DNA of 64,000 nt, from the NCBI RefSeq assembly GCF_004519515.1, contig NZ_CP038145.1:310001-374000 (forward strand), written 5' to 3'. The notes under the pieces are model-generated. The model made no database searches and was not told the origin of the DNA. It was given only the letters and a program-made list of their open reading frames with translations. Below, piece after piece: positions 1 to 8,859 of the stretch. Within the stretch, counting starts at the first letter, position 1; every line of letters begins with the position of its first letter. A program made the translations under genes and the position numbers. This DNA is from Actinobacillus indolicus. Its GTDB lineage: Bacteria > Pseudomonadota > Gammaproteobacteria > Enterobacterales > Pasteurellaceae.

Positions 1-702
1 ACCGCTATCCCCAAAGGGACGAAGTCGCATATCTGTGCGATAGACAAAGCCATCAAGGGTGATTTCGTCTAATGCTCGAATTAAACGCTGGCCTAAGCGG
101 GTAAAAAATTTGCTGTTTTCCATCGGTTTCCGACCGCCCACTGTTTCCCCAATATCAGGATAGGTAAAAATTAAGTCGATATCCGACGAAAAATTTAGCT
201 CTCGCCCTCCGAGTTTCCCCATGCCCAAAATCAGTAATTCCTGCTTTTCCCCAAACTCATTCATCGGTGTGCCATATTCATTACACATCTGCTCAAAGAG
301 CCAATCCCTTGCGCCTAAAATCAAAGCTTCGGCTAAATCCGACAATCGTTCAAACACCTGCTGGGTAGATGCGAGCTGATTAGATTGAATAAAACTCAAG
401 GTTGCCATTTCACGATGACGAAAACGACGTAGCTCATGATGTAACTCATCTTCATTTTTTACTGTAGAAACCACCGCTTTTAAGCGTTCAGCATAATGAT
501 CACAATCTTCAATCGTTGGGTGTTTTTCCAACCAAGCTTGTAATAATTCAGGCTGTTTTTGTAGCTGTTGAGTGACAAATTCGGACATTGCCATTGCTCT
601 AACAAGCGGTGAGATTTGCTCAACATTTTGCAAATGGATGGCGTTTGATGTGAGTAACTCGTTGAGTTTAGTTTGGGATTGGGAAAAAAGATGTTCTAAC
701 AT
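1..702 (-). CDS. glnE: Glutamine synthetase adenylyltransferase, N-terminal part (runs off the window edge)
   Basis: An open minus-strand frame starts at the ATG at 702 and runs off the left edge, giving 234 residues with no stop. GlnE attaches AMP to, and removes it from, glutamine synthetase in response to nitrogen status. The frame contains GMGKLGGRELNFSSDIDLIF, the GlnE-type nucleotidyltransferase motif with its paired aspartates, followed by DGFVYRTDMRLRPFGDSG, also typical of GlnE. E. coli GlnE is about 946 residues, so only the N-terminal quarter is seen. Family assignment is firm; completeness cannot be judged. Confidence 0.93.
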   Translation of the reverse strand, partial: MLEHLFSQSQTKLNELLTSNAIHLQNVEQISPLVRAMAMSEFVTQQLQKQPELLQAWLEKHPTIEDCDHYAERLKAVVSTVKNEDELHHELRRFRHREMATLSFIQSNQLASTQQVFERLSDLAEALILGARDWLFEQMCNEYGTPMNEFGEKQELLILGMGKLGGRELNFSSDIDLIFTYPDIGETVGGRKPMENSKFFTRLGQRLIRALDEITLDGFVYRTDMRLRPFGDSG

Positions 703-720
703 AGGCTTGCTATTTGAGAT

Positions 721-770
721 AGTTATACAGTGGAAAAAGGTTAACCGTGGGTAAAACCCACGGTATAACT
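721..770. repeat. Intergenic palindrome between glnE and yciI
   Basis: The core CCGTGGGT (745-752) pairs with ACCCACGG (756-763). Outer arms AGTTATAC (721-728) and GTATAACT (763-770) extend it. There is no T tract, so it is not a clear terminator. It resembles the other small palindromes scattered between genes in this window. Confidence 0.6.
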
Positions 771-783
771 TGACAGTTCAGCC

Positions 784-1080
784 TTAAAATACTTTCTTAA
801 ACGGCTTCACAATCACCTCACCATAAACCCCTGCTTCCACATAAGGATCTTGGCTTGCCCACTGTTGTGCTTCTTCAAGGGAATTGAATTTTGCAATCAC
901 CGTTGAGCCTGTAAAACCTGCTTCACCAGGGTTTTCATCATCAATCGCTGGGTTTGGCCCTGCGGTTAAAAGACGATCTTCCGCTTGTAACTGTTTTAAA
1001 CGTTCAAGGTGTTTTTCACGCACAGCTAAACGTTTTTCAAGGGTGTTAGGAATGTCTTGAGCAAAAATAACGTAATACAT
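784..1080 (-). CDS. yciI: YciI-like protein
   Basis: A 98-residue protein of the YciI/YCII family, a small ferredoxin-like fold found alone or fused to enzymes; its biochemical role is not settled. It begins MYYVIFAQDIPNTLEKR and has the conserved central AEDRLLTAGPNPA region and the C-terminal DPYVEAGVYGEV segment. The start at 1080 is chosen over an ATG seven codons upstream because GGAGGAT lies at the right distance and the longer form would overlap yciA. It is the last gene of a yciC-yciB-yciA-yciI run. Confidence 0.85.
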   Translation of the reverse strand: MYYVIFAQDIPNTLEKRLAVREKHLERLKQLQAEDRLLTAGPNPAIDDENPGEAGFTGSTVIAKFNSLEEAQQWASQDPYVEAGVYGEVIVKPFKKVF

Positions 1081-1090
1081 ATATCCTCCA

Positions 1091-1534
1091 TTAAGATGCA
1101 ATTAAGGCTAAAGCTTGGTCAAGTTCTGGATTATCCTCTCGTGGAATAACACGAGGTCTGCCATTATTATCTACGGCGACAAAGGTAAATTCCGCTTCTA
1201 TTACGCAATGACGATCACGCATACCATCGTAAACTTTTTTGATCCAAACTTCGACTTTGATTTGAATCGATGTACGCCCAACTTTCGTACATTTCCCATA
1301 ACAGCACACCACATCGCCCACCGCAACAGGCAGTAAAAAAGACATTTTATCTACCGACACTGTCACAACACGGCCTTTTGCCAATTCTTTGGCCAGAATT
1401 GCACCGCCCATATCCATTTGTGACATGATCCAGCCACCGAAAATATCCCCATTGGCATTGGTATCTGATGGCATCGCCAAGGTGCGTAAAATCAACGAAC
1501 CTTCTGGTTGGCGTTGAGTTTGATTAGTTTCCAT
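1091..1534 (-). CDS. yciA: Acyl-CoA thioester hydrolase YciA
   Basis: A 147-residue hot-dog-fold thioesterase that hydrolyses a broad range of acyl-CoA esters in the cytoplasm. Seen are TLAMPSDTNANGDIFGGW, with the catalytic Asp (D of GDIFGGW) and the Asn/Asp region of the YciA family, and the central VSVDKMSFLLPVAVGDVV strand-helix segment. Length matches the E. coli and H. influenzae proteins. GAGGA precedes the start. It overlaps the 3' end of yciB by 11 bp, so the two are probably translationally coupled. Confidence 0.93.
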   Translation of the reverse strand: METNQTQRQPEGSLILRTLAMPSDTNANGDIFGGWIMSQMDMGGAILAKELAKGRVVTVSVDKMSFLLPVAVGDVVCCYGKCTKVGRTSIQIKVEVWIKKVYDGMRDRHCVIEAEFTFVAVDNNGRPRVIPREDNPELDQALALIAS

Positions 1535-2081
1535 TTTTTTCCTCGCTTTGTTCTAATTGTTTTAAATGTGGATAAAGGTAAATACCTGTGGCAATAACAG
1601 CTGTTAAGCTCAGTCCAGTTAAACCAAAGACTTTGAAATTTGCCCAAGCATCATCAGAGAAAAATTCACTGATGATAATATTGATGATCATACAAAGAAT
1701 AAAAAAGCCAGCCCAACCTAAATTAAGTTTTTCCCAGACTGGTTGTGCTAATTTAAGTTCTTTGCCTAATAGCATTTGGATCAACGGCTTTTTGAAAGCG
1801 TATTGGCTAATCAATAATGCCGCAGCAAAAATAGCATTCACAATGGTCACTTTCCATTTTAGGAATGCAAGGTCGTTAAAGTAAGCGGTCAGTAAGCCAA
1901 AGAAAACAACGGCTACACCCATAATCCATTGATTTTTTTCGATTTTTTTATAAAGGACTTTTAACACTACTAATTGAATTACCGTTGCGACCACTAAAAC
2001 TAAAGCAGCTTCTTGCACACCATAAGTTTTATATACAACAAAAAAGAGAATTAGCGGAATAAATTCTAATAACTGTTTCAT
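1524..2081 (-). CDS. yciB: Inner membrane septation-related protein YciB (IspZ)
   Basis: A 185-residue polytopic inner-membrane protein with about five hydrophobic segments (residues ~4-40, 50-68, 78-95, 118-140, 150-172). The opening MKQLLEFIPLILFFVVYK is the hallmark of the YciB/IspZ family, linked to septation and cell envelope synthesis. Length is close to E. coli YciB (179). It lies 15 bp after the yciC-like gene and overlaps yciA, an order also known in enterics. Confidence 0.92.
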   Translation of the reverse strand: MKQLLEFIPLILFFVVYKTYGVQEAALVLVVATVIQLVVLKVLYKKIEKNQWIMGVAVVFFGLLTAYFNDLAFLKWKVTIVNAIFAAALLISQYAFKKPLIQMLLGKELKLAQPVWEKLNLGWAGFFILCMIINIIISEFFSDDAWANFKVFGLTGLSLTAVIATGIYLYPHLKQLEQSEEKNGN

Positions 2082-2096
2082 GGCAATCCCTTAAGC

Positions 2097-2828
2097 TTAC
2101 TGGCGATAGACTTGATAAAAACGGAAACCAAAGATAATCACAAATAAGCTAATAAAAGCCCCAACCACTTGTGAAAGAATAATGCCTAACTCACCGCCAA
2201 TATTAGAAATTACGCTGCCTAGTAAACTTGGCAACATATAGCTCAATACGCAGAATAAAAAGAGCGGTACCATTCTGCCACGGCTTAATCCCCATGTGAA
2301 TTTTAAGGTTTCCATCACGCTCTTTCTTGGTTCTTCTAGTAAATAAGCGTAAACCACCAAACAGAGTTTTACGAAAACGTAAATACCTGTTGCCATCAAA
2401 GGTAAAATCATAATGGCTAAGCTACCAGCTTGACCGACTGTACCACCAAAAGAGATGCCGATTGACATCGGCAATACCATGAAAATAGTCAAGCCAATGA
2501 TAGGTAAAAATGCTTTTAGGCTCTCGCTAAGATTTTGAGCGAAATGTTGATAAGTACCGTTGTTGATTGACTTAATGTTTAAAATAATAAGAATATTTAA
2601 AAAGACACTCACTAATGCCGACACAATCGTTGGTGTAAGTTGCTGAGCCAATAACGCTAGCATATCTTGATTTTGTAAGTCCGCTTGAGAAACCACAGGT
2701 CTTGGGAATAAATAAAATGTCCCTAATTGCAGTAATACTAATAATGCAATACTTGTCACAGTAAAATTCGCTTGATTGCGTATAAAATTCCAACTATCTT
2801 GCAATAAATTAGAAAATTTAATCGGCAT
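2097..2828 (-). CDS. yciC: YciC-family inner membrane protein (UPF0259)
   Basis: A 243-residue membrane protein with about six hydrophobic segments, starting MPIKFSNLLQDSWNFIRNQ. It matches the UPF0259 family in length, in the N-terminal amphipathic SWNFxRNQ segment and in location upstream of yciB. Function is unknown; the neighbourhood suggests an envelope role. It is the first gene of the minus-strand cluster, and the 126 bp upstream are shared with divergent yfbV. Confidence 0.8.
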   Translation of the reverse strand: MPIKFSNLLQDSWNFIRNQANFTVTSIALLVLLQLGTFYLFPRPVVSQADLQNQDMLALLAQQLTPTIVSALVSVFLNILIILNIKSINNGTYQHFAQNLSESLKAFLPIIGLTIFMVLPMSIGISFGGTVGQAGSLAIMILPLMATGIYVFVKLCLVVYAYLLEEPRKSVMETLKFTWGLSRGRMVPLFLFCVLSYMLPSLLGSVISNIGGELGIILSQVVGAFISLFVIIFGFRFYQVYRQ

Positions 2829-2954
2829 GGTAAATCCTTAAATAAATGTCATGAAAATGTTGCAAAGTATAGCAAGTGTTGCATCACTTCGCTATTGTAG
2901 ATTTTATGAAGTTCAGTAGAATATAGCCTACAATCCACTGAGAATAAGACAATT

Positions 2955-3389
2955 ATGTATAGCACCTTACAAGCGGGACAACATTATCTCAACACCTTTC
3001 CAAATCAGAAGAAATTAGGTTTATTTATGCCTGATTATCGGTTGATTCGACTCGTGAAATTTTCATCACGTTTTATGCCTGCTTTTGCTTGCTTTGCGCT
3101 TATTTGGCAATATTTTTTCTACGATCCTGAACAATCTGTATTAGCCAATGCGCTTATCACGGCGTTATTTGCGTTAAGTATTCCATTTCAAGGTTTATTT
3201 TGGCTTGGACGTAGAGCAAAATCGCCACTACCGCTCAGTTTACTACCATGGTATGAAGAACTTCGCCAAAAACTAGTCAGCGAACGCCATAACATTGCCG
3301 ATCAAGCGGTGCCTTCTTATCAAGATTTTGCAAATTTATTACAACTTGCGGAAAAAACATGGGGTCAAAGCTATTTTGATGAATTGTAA
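2955..3389 (+). CDS. yfbV: YfbV-family inner membrane protein (UPF0208)
   Basis: A 144-residue protein with two hydrophobic segments (about residues 38-54 and 64-84) and the family's opening pattern of a short amphipathic helix, then KLGLFMPDYRLIRLVKFS. The central PFQGLFWLGRRAKSPLP segment is characteristic of UPF0208. In E. coli YfbV is implicated in chromosome macrodomain organisation. It stands alone, divergent from the yciC cluster. No strong RBS is visible. Confidence 0.88.
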   Translation: MYSTLQAGQHYLNTFPNQKKLGLFMPDYRLIRLVKFSSRFMPAFACFALIWQYFFYDPEQSVLANALITALFALSIPFQGLFWLGRRAKSPLPLSLLPWYEELRQKLVSERHNIADQAVPSYQDFANLLQLAEKTWGQSYFDEL

Positions 3390-3512
3390 CTCTACATTTC
3401 TTTGTTACAGATCAGCTTTTCAAGAAACTCTTTTGTATTTAACTTTAAAAATCAGTGATTTTTTGTTATAAAGAACAGGTTTTCAAATCAACACAAATTA
3501 ATAGGAGAACTT

Positions 3513-4196
3513 ATGGAATTAGTATTTATCCGTCACGGTTTCAGTGAGTGGAATGCTAAAAACTTATTTACAGGTTGGCGTGATGTTAACTTAACAGAGC
3601 GTGGTATCGAAGAAGCAAAAGCAGCAGGTAAAAAATTACTTGATGCAGGTTATGAGTTTGATATCGCTTTCACTTCTGTGTTAACCCGTGCGATCAAAAC
3701 TTGTAATATCGTGTTAGAAGAATCTAACCAATTATGGATTCCACAAGTGAAAAACTGGCGTTTAAATGAACGTCACTATGGTGCATTACAAGGCTTAGAT
3801 AAAAAAGCGACAGCTGAACAATATGGTGATGAACAAGTTCATATTTGGCGTCGTTCTTATGATATTTCTCCGCCAGATTTAGATCCACAAGATCCAAATT
3901 CAGCGCATAACGACCGCCGTTATGCACATCTTCCAAAAGATGTTGTGCCAAATGCAGAAAACCTCAAAATCACTTTAGAACGTGTTTTACCATTCTGGGA
4001 AGATCAAATCGCACCAGCACTTTTATCAGGTAAACGTGTTCTTGTTACTGCACATGGTAACTCATTACGTGCTCTTGCAAAACACATCATCGGTATTTCT
4101 GATGAAGAGATCATGGATTTTGAAATCCCAACAGGTCAGCCGTTAGTGTTAAAACTAGATGACAAATTAAACTTCGTAGAGAAATTCTATCTGTAA
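3513..4196 (+). CDS. gpmA: 2,3-bisphosphoglycerate-dependent phosphoglycerate mutase
   Basis: A 227-residue glycolytic enzyme interconverting 3- and 2-phosphoglycerate through a phosphohistidine. Seen are the catalytic motif RHGFSEWN near residue 8, TSVLTRAIKT, the NERHYGALQGLDK loop, and the second catalytic histidine in VTAHGNSLRAL. Codon use is strongly biased, as in highly expressed genes. AGGAG lies 7 nt before the ATG. A terminator follows within 25 bp, so this is a single-gene unit. Confidence 0.97.
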   Translation: MELVFIRHGFSEWNAKNLFTGWRDVNLTERGIEEAKAAGKKLLDAGYEFDIAFTSVLTRAIKTCNIVLEESNQLWIPQVKNWRLNERHYGALQGLDKKATAEQYGDEQVHIWRRSYDISPPDLDPQDPNSAHNDRRYAHLPKDVVPNAENLKITLERVLPFWEDQIAPALLSGKRVLVTAHGNSLRALAKHIIGISDEEIMDFEIPTGQPLVLKLDDKLNFVEKFYL

Positions 4197-4218
4197 TTTA
4201 AGTTTATCATTCTATTAC

Positions 4219-4254
4219 AAGCGGTAAGATTTGAAAAAAATCTTACCGCTTTTG
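4219..4254 (+). terminator. gpmA terminator built on an uptake sequence
   Basis: AAGCGGTAAGAT (4219-4230) pairs perfectly with ATCTTACCGCTT (4240-4251) across a 9-nt loop and is followed by a T-rich tail. The left arm is part of an ACAAGCGGT uptake signature, a common arrangement in Pasteurellaceae. Confidence 0.85.
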
Positions 4255-4404
4255 TTTAATGTAAATAACTTTTTAATTCCATACGAATGCTATTTAAAAC
4301 ATAGATCACCAGGCTTTTTTACGTTAGAATAGCTTTCCTGAACGTAGTAAGAAACTACGAGAACATTTCTATAAACGCAATTCAAAAAATTATTAGGAAG
4401 TCCC

Positions 4405-5736
4405 ATGTCAGCAACAATTTTAGAATCTCTCCCGCAAAACCAAAAAGTAGGTATTGCCTTTTCAGGTGGCTTAGACACGAGTGCCGCACTACTTTGGATG
4501 CGCCAAAAAGGTGCTGTGCCTTATGCTTATACAGCAAATCTTGGTCAGCCAGATGAAGATGACTATAACGCGATCCCGAAAAAAGCAATGGAATATGGTG
4601 CTGAAAATGCACGTTTAATTGATTGTAGAACACAATTAGCCCATGAAGGTATTGCTGCGATTCAATGTGGTGCTTTCCATATTTCAACAGGCGGTATGCC
4701 TTATTTCAATACTACTCCGCTTGGTCGTGCTGTAACAGGAACAATGCTTGTTGCTGCAATGAAAGAGGATGATGTACATATTTGGGGTGATGGTTCTACC
4801 TTTAAAGGTAATGATATTGAACGTTTCTATCGCTATGGTTTATTAACAAATCCACAATTAAAAATCTACAAACCATGGTTAGACCAAACTTTCATTGATG
4901 AGCTTGGTGGTCGTCATGAAATGTCAGAATTCTTGATTGCAAATGGATTCCAATACAAAATGTCTGTGGAGAAAGCTTATTCTACTGATTCAAATATGCT
5001 TGGTGCAACCCATGAAGCAAAAGACTTAGAACTATTAAGCACAGGTGTTAAAATTGTAAAACCAATTATGGGAGTTGCTTTCTGGGATGAGTCTGTTGAA
5101 ATCAAAGCAGAAACTGTATCTGTCACCTTTGAAGAAGGTGTGCCAGTGGCATTAAATGGCAAACGTCTTGAAGATCCTGTTGAATTAATTTTAGAAGCCA
5201 ATCGCATTGGTGGTCGTCACGGTTTAGGTATGACAGACCAAATTGAGAACCGCATCATTGAAGCGAAAAGCCGTGGTATTTATGAAGCCCCGGGAATGGC
5301 TTTACTTCATATTGCTTATGAACGTTTAGTAACGGGTATTCATAATGAAGATACAATTGAACAATACCGTATCAACGGTTTACGTTTAGGTCGTTTGCTT
5401 TATCAAGGTCGTTGGTTTGATCCACAAGCATTGATGTTACGTGAAACGGCACAGCGTTGGGTAGCCAAAGCTATTACTGGTACAGTAACACTAGAATTAC
5501 GTCGTGGTAATGACTACTCTATTCTTAATACTGAATCACCAAACTTAACCTATGAACCAGAACGTTTAAGTATGGAAAAAGTAGAAGATGCGCCATTTAC
5601 ACCTGCTGATCGTATTGGCCAATTAACTATGCGTAACCTTGATATTGTCGATACAAGAGAAAAACTGGGTATTTATACACAAACAGGATTGCTTTCAATC
5701 CAAAATAACGTATTACCTCAATTAGAAAATAAATAA
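4405..5736 (+). CDS. argG: Argininosuccinate synthase
   Basis: A 443-residue cytosolic enzyme that joins citrulline and aspartate using ATP in arginine synthesis. Seen are the N-type ATP pyrophosphatase loop AFSGGLDTSAAL (residues ~18-29), the DGSTFKGNDIERFYRYG substrate-binding segment and the GRHEMSEFL motif. The length corresponds to the longer E. coli-type ArgG (447). A 208-bp leader precedes it. I saw no clear ARG box there, though the leader is long enough to hold a promoter and operator. Confidence 0.96.
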   Translation: MSATILESLPQNQKVGIAFSGGLDTSAALLWMRQKGAVPYAYTANLGQPDEDDYNAIPKKAMEYGAENARLIDCRTQLAHEGIAAIQCGAFHISTGGMPYFNTTPLGRAVTGTMLVAAMKEDDVHIWGDGSTFKGNDIERFYRYGLLTNPQLKIYKPWLDQTFIDELGGRHEMSEFLIANGFQYKMSVEKAYSTDSNMLGATHEAKDLELLSTGVKIVKPIMGVAFWDESVEIKAETVSVTFEEGVPVALNGKRLEDPVELILEANRIGGRHGLGMTDQIENRIIEAKSRGIYEAPGMALLHIAYERLVTGIHNEDTIEQYRINGLRLGRLLYQGRWFDPQALMLRETAQRWVAKAITGTVTLELRRGNDYSILNTESPNLTYEPERLSMEKVEDAPFTPADRIGQLTMRNLDIVDTREKLGIYTQTGLLSIQNNVLPQLENK

Positions 5737-5742
5737 TATTTA

Positions 5743-5775
5743 AAATCGCATCTTTCTTAGAGATGCGATTTTTTT
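5743..5775 (+). terminator. argG terminator
   Basis: AAATCGCATCT (5743-5753) pairs with AGATGCGATTT (5761-5771) across a 7-nt loop and is followed by T residues. It lies just after the argG stop. Confidence 0.9.
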
Positions 5776-5805
5776 ATTACCTATCATCAATGATGAGTCA
5801 ATAAC

Positions 5806-6096
5806 ATGAAAAAGATCTTACATGCTCAAAGCCGTAAAATCCTTCCAGAATCAATTACATTGAATACATGGAGCCCTATTTTTATTCCTCTTTTTTTTGC
5901 GGATCCTAAACAAAAACGACAAATTGTCTGGGAGTTACATTTGGAAAATGGAGATAAAATCTGGGGGAAAGTAAAGAAAAATGCCCTTTCCCTTTCTAAA
6001 CTTCCTATAGGGGAGCATGAACTCTTTGTTACTGTAGGCATGCCTATACTTTCTAAAAAATATAGGACCTACCACTGCCATATCATAGTGAGATAG
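5806..6096 (+). pseudogene. Orphan MalQ N-terminal-domain-like fragment (96 aa)
   Basis: A 96-residue frame whose sequence pattern follows the beta-sandwich module found near the N-terminus of MalQ 4-alpha-glucanotransferase: a Pro-Leu-Phe opening (IPLFF), WELHLENGDKIWGKV, then LPIGEHELFVTV and HCHIIV. In MalQ this module is followed by the catalytic barrel, which is absent here; the frame stops directly after the module and msrB lies next to it. The assignment rests on remembered family patterns. It could be a remnant of a deleted malQ or a small carbohydrate-binding protein. The start ATG has only a weak upstream RBS. Confidence 0.5.
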
Positions 6097-6123
6097 ATCC
6101 TATTAAACAAAAGAGGATATTTA

Positions 6124-6519
6124 TTATCCGTCTATTTCTTCACCTGTTTCATCCCATTTAAAATTTAGTGCAATAGAATTTAAACAAAAGCGTAACCCTG
6201 TAGGTGGAGGACCATCTTTAAAAACGTGTCCCATATGTGCATCACAATTGCCACAACGAATTTCAACACGATGACGACCTAAGCTATAATCATCTAAATA
6301 ACGTAATGACGATTCAGAAATCGTTTCATAAAAGCTTGGCCAACCACAACCTGCATCAAATTTTGTATCAGAACGAAATAGTGCATTGTGGCAACGCACA
6401 CAACGATAGGTTCCAACTCTATCTTCATTAAGAAATTTACCCGTAAAAGGTTTTTCTGTCCCACTATTCAAACAAATATCTATTTGTTCTTCAGTTAATT
6501 CACTAATATCTTTGATCAT
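6124..6519 (-). CDS. msrB: Peptide methionine (R)-S-oxide reductase
   Basis: A 131-residue repair enzyme that reduces the R epimer of methionine sulfoxide in proteins. Two CxxC zinc pairs are visible (C40/C43 and C89/C92), with the CGWPSF motif and the catalytic cysteine in RFCLNS (C112). Length is typical of single-domain cytosolic MsrB (E. coli 137). There is no signal peptide and no fusion to MsrA, unlike the MsrAB fusions of some relatives. Confidence 0.96.
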   Translation of the reverse strand: MIKDISELTEEQIDICLNSGTEKPFTGKFLNEDRVGTYRCVRCHNALFRSDTKFDAGCGWPSFYETISESSLRYLDDYSLGRHRVEIRCGNCDAHMGHVFKDGPPPTGLRFCLNSIALNFKWDETGEEIDG

Positions 6520-6652
6520 ACATTCCCTAATAACTTATTGACTTAACTAAATCACATTCTATCTTCTTTTTCTATCAAACAAGAAAGATTTTTTCAAAAT
6601 TTGACATAGATCACATAAAATTTATCTGTTATATTTCCCATCGTTCTTTCAG

Positions 6653-6683
6653 TTGTCAGAAAAGGTAAAGAGTATGCTATAAT
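6653..6683 (+). promoter_or_regulatory. Likely gapA promoter with extended -10
   Basis: TATAAT at 6678-6683 is preceded by TG one base upstream (an extended -10). TTGTCA at 6653-6658 is a possible -35 at a long 19-nt spacing. The element lies 66 bp before the gapA start. Further upstream, TTGACATAGATCAC (6601-6614) resembles an FNR/CRP-type dyad, but only weakly. Confidence 0.5.
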
Positions 6684-6749
6684 TAGCACGCCTTTCCAAA
6701 ATAATGGAAGGAACAAGTTTTGTTTAACTTTAATATAGGTAGAAAATCT

Positions 6750-7754
6750 ATGGCAATTAAAATTGGTATTAACGGCTTTGGCCGTATTGGTCGTATCGTA
6801 TTCCGTGCAGCGCAAAAACGTAATGACATCGAAGTAGTTGGTATCAACGACTTAATCGATGTTGACTACATGGCTTACATGTTAAAATACGATTCAACTC
6901 ACGGTCGTTTCGATGGTACTGTTGAAGTTAAAGATGGTCAATTAGTAGTTAACGGTAAAGCAATCCGTGTAACTGCTGAGCGTGATCCAGCTAACTTAAA
7001 ATGGAACGAAATCGGTGTTGATATCGCAGTTGAAGCGACAGGTTTATTCTTAGATGATGCAACAGCTCGTAAACACATCACTGCAGGAGCTAAAAAAGTT
7101 GTTTTAACTGGCCCATCTAAAGATGATACCCCGATGTTCGTAAACGGCGTAAACTTCGACAAATATGCAGGTCAAGACATCGTTTCTAACGCATCTTGTA
7201 CAACAAACTGCTTAGCGCCATTAGCGAAAGTGATTCACCAAAAATTTGGTATCAAAGAAGGCTTAATGACAACTGTACACGCAACAACAGCAACTCAAAA
7301 AACTGTTGACGGTCCATCAGCGAAAGACTGGCGCGGTGGTCGTGGTGCGGCACAAAACATCATCCCTTCATCAACAGGTGCTGCAAAAGCTGTAGGTAAA
7401 GTATTACCTGAGTTAAACGGCAAATTAACAGGTATGGCATTCCGTGTTCCTACACCAAACGTATCTGTAGTTGACTTAACAGTTAACTTAGAAAAACCAG
7501 CAACTTATGCTGAAATCTGTGCAGAAATCAAACGTGCTTCAGAAAACGAAATGAAAGGCGTTTTAGGCTATACTGAAGATGCAGTTGTGTCTACAGACTT
7601 CAACGGTAGCACAGAAACTTCTGTATTTGATGCTGCAGCAGGTATTGCACTAACAGATACATTCGTTAAATTAGTATCTTGGTACGATAACGAAACAGGT
7701 TATTCAAACAAAGTATTAGACTTAGTTGCATTAGTTCACAACTACAAAGGCTAA
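6750..7754 (+). CDS. gapA: Glyceraldehyde-3-phosphate dehydrogenase
   Basis: A 334-residue NAD-dependent glycolytic dehydrogenase. Seen are the N-terminal Rossmann motif INGFGRIGR, the catalytic cysteine in SNASCTTNC (C150) and the SWYDNETGYSNK C-terminal motif. The start at 6750 gives the standard MAIKIGINGFGR N-terminus, ten codons inside the longest frame. Codon use is highly biased, as expected for an abundant enzyme. A strong terminator follows, and an insertion sequence sits 87 bp downstream. Confidence 0.98.
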   Translation: MAIKIGINGFGRIGRIVFRAAQKRNDIEVVGINDLIDVDYMAYMLKYDSTHGRFDGTVEVKDGQLVVNGKAIRVTAERDPANLKWNEIGVDIAVEATGLFLDDATARKHITAGAKKVVLTGPSKDDTPMFVNGVNFDKYAGQDIVSNASCTTNCLAPLAKVIHQKFGIKEGLMTTVHATTATQKTVDGPSAKDWRGGRGAAQNIIPSSTGAAKAVGKVLPELNGKLTGMAFRVPTPNVSVVDLTVNLEKPATYAEICAEIKRASENEMKGVLGYTEDAVVSTDFNGSTETSVFDAAAGIALTDTFVKLVSWYDNETGYSNKVLDLVALVHNYKG

Positions 7755-7777
7755 TTTTAGTTTATAAATAACGAATA

Positions 7778-7811
7778 AAAAGGCGATATATTAAAATATA
7801 TCGCCTTTTAG
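7778..7811 (+). terminator. gapA terminator
   Basis: A long stem pairs AAAAGGCGATATAT with ATATATCGCCTTTT around a short AT loop. The symmetric A and T runs would allow it to act in both directions. It lies 23 bp after the gapA stop. Confidence 0.9.
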
Positions 7812-7926
7812 TTGTAGCAGAAGATAGGATAATTGCCAATAGGCATAGTAGACAAAAGTGTTGGTTTTTTTGCAAACTATGCCTCTAATGGACAAAAGTG
7901 TTGGTTTTAATTATTTTTCCTAATTA

Positions 7927-8854
7927 TTACCAACTCTTTTTATTTAAAAAATCCTTTATAAACATAATCTTATGCTTTTTCGTTAATCCGCTATGAACCG
8001 ATAATTTCTGTTTCAGTTCTTTAAATAACCCTTCCAACCTATTTGTTGTTTTTTCTATATTTAAGTGAGCATATTCTTCAAAGGTGAATAAATATTTCAT
8101 ATAGTATTTTAAACTGGTATAAGCCTCTCTTACATTACGGTGTTTATAAGGAAAATATCCTTTCTCATTGGGATATTCAGACCGTTCATCTAAAAACTCT
8201 TTATGTTTTAAATACCATTGATGTAATCTTAAATAAAATTCATTTTTGTGGCTTTCTTTTAGCGTTTTTACAATAATCTTTAATTCTTTACCTGCTTGTG
8301 ATTGATGCTTTTTTCTTAATTTTCTCATCACAATGGCGACCATATGGAAGTGGCACATTTGAATTGGTGTATTAAATAAATCCTTTAATAGCCCTCTACG
8401 TCCATCATTTGTAATGGATTGAATCATATAGCCTTTTTCTCGAAGTATATTCAATGCGAGCTTATAATAGAGGTCTTTTTCTGTTTTTACGACACGATGA
8501 TAAACGACTTTTTTAGATAAGGTATCTATTAAAACTAATACACCAAATTCACGACCAAAGAAGGTCACGTCTGCAATAATCTTGAGATAGGTTTGTTGTA
8601 AAGGAATTAATTTAGCTTTGGGGGATTTTTCAATATAACGTTGAATAGTTCTAATGGAACAGCGATATTTTTCGGCTAATTGTTTATAGGTTTGTTTTCC
8701 TATGGTGTAATCAGTCCAAATATCTATTGGATTTAATTTATTTGTGGAAGAAAAGGTTTTATGACAGGATGAACAAAAGTATCTCTGAATATTATTTTTC
8801 TTTCCATACTTTTGGATATTGTTCTTAAGGCAAAAAGGACAGTTTTTTGTTCAT
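7927..8854 (-). pseudogene. IS transposase with a +1 frame break after the fourth codon
   Basis: The long frame encodes an N-terminal zinc ribbon (CPFC then CSSC), a helix-turn-helix-like segment, and a DDE-type core: aspartates in LIDTLS and TNDGRRGL, and glutamate in TTNRLEGLFKELK. It lacks an in-frame start. The only sensible ATG (8854, MNKK) is in another frame, separated by an A6 run (T6 at 8843-8848). With five As the frame would be one continuous 308-residue protein starting MNKNCPFC. This could be a real mutation, a sequencing artefact, or a slippage-controlled start that limits transposition. A shorter product could start at the internal GTG at 8568. Confidence 0.7.
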
Positions 8855-8859
8855 ATTTC

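Noticed and set aside
6601..6614. An FNR or CRP site upstream of gapA
   Set aside because: The half-sites deviate from both consensus sequences and the distance to the likely promoter is unusual; kept only as a remark.
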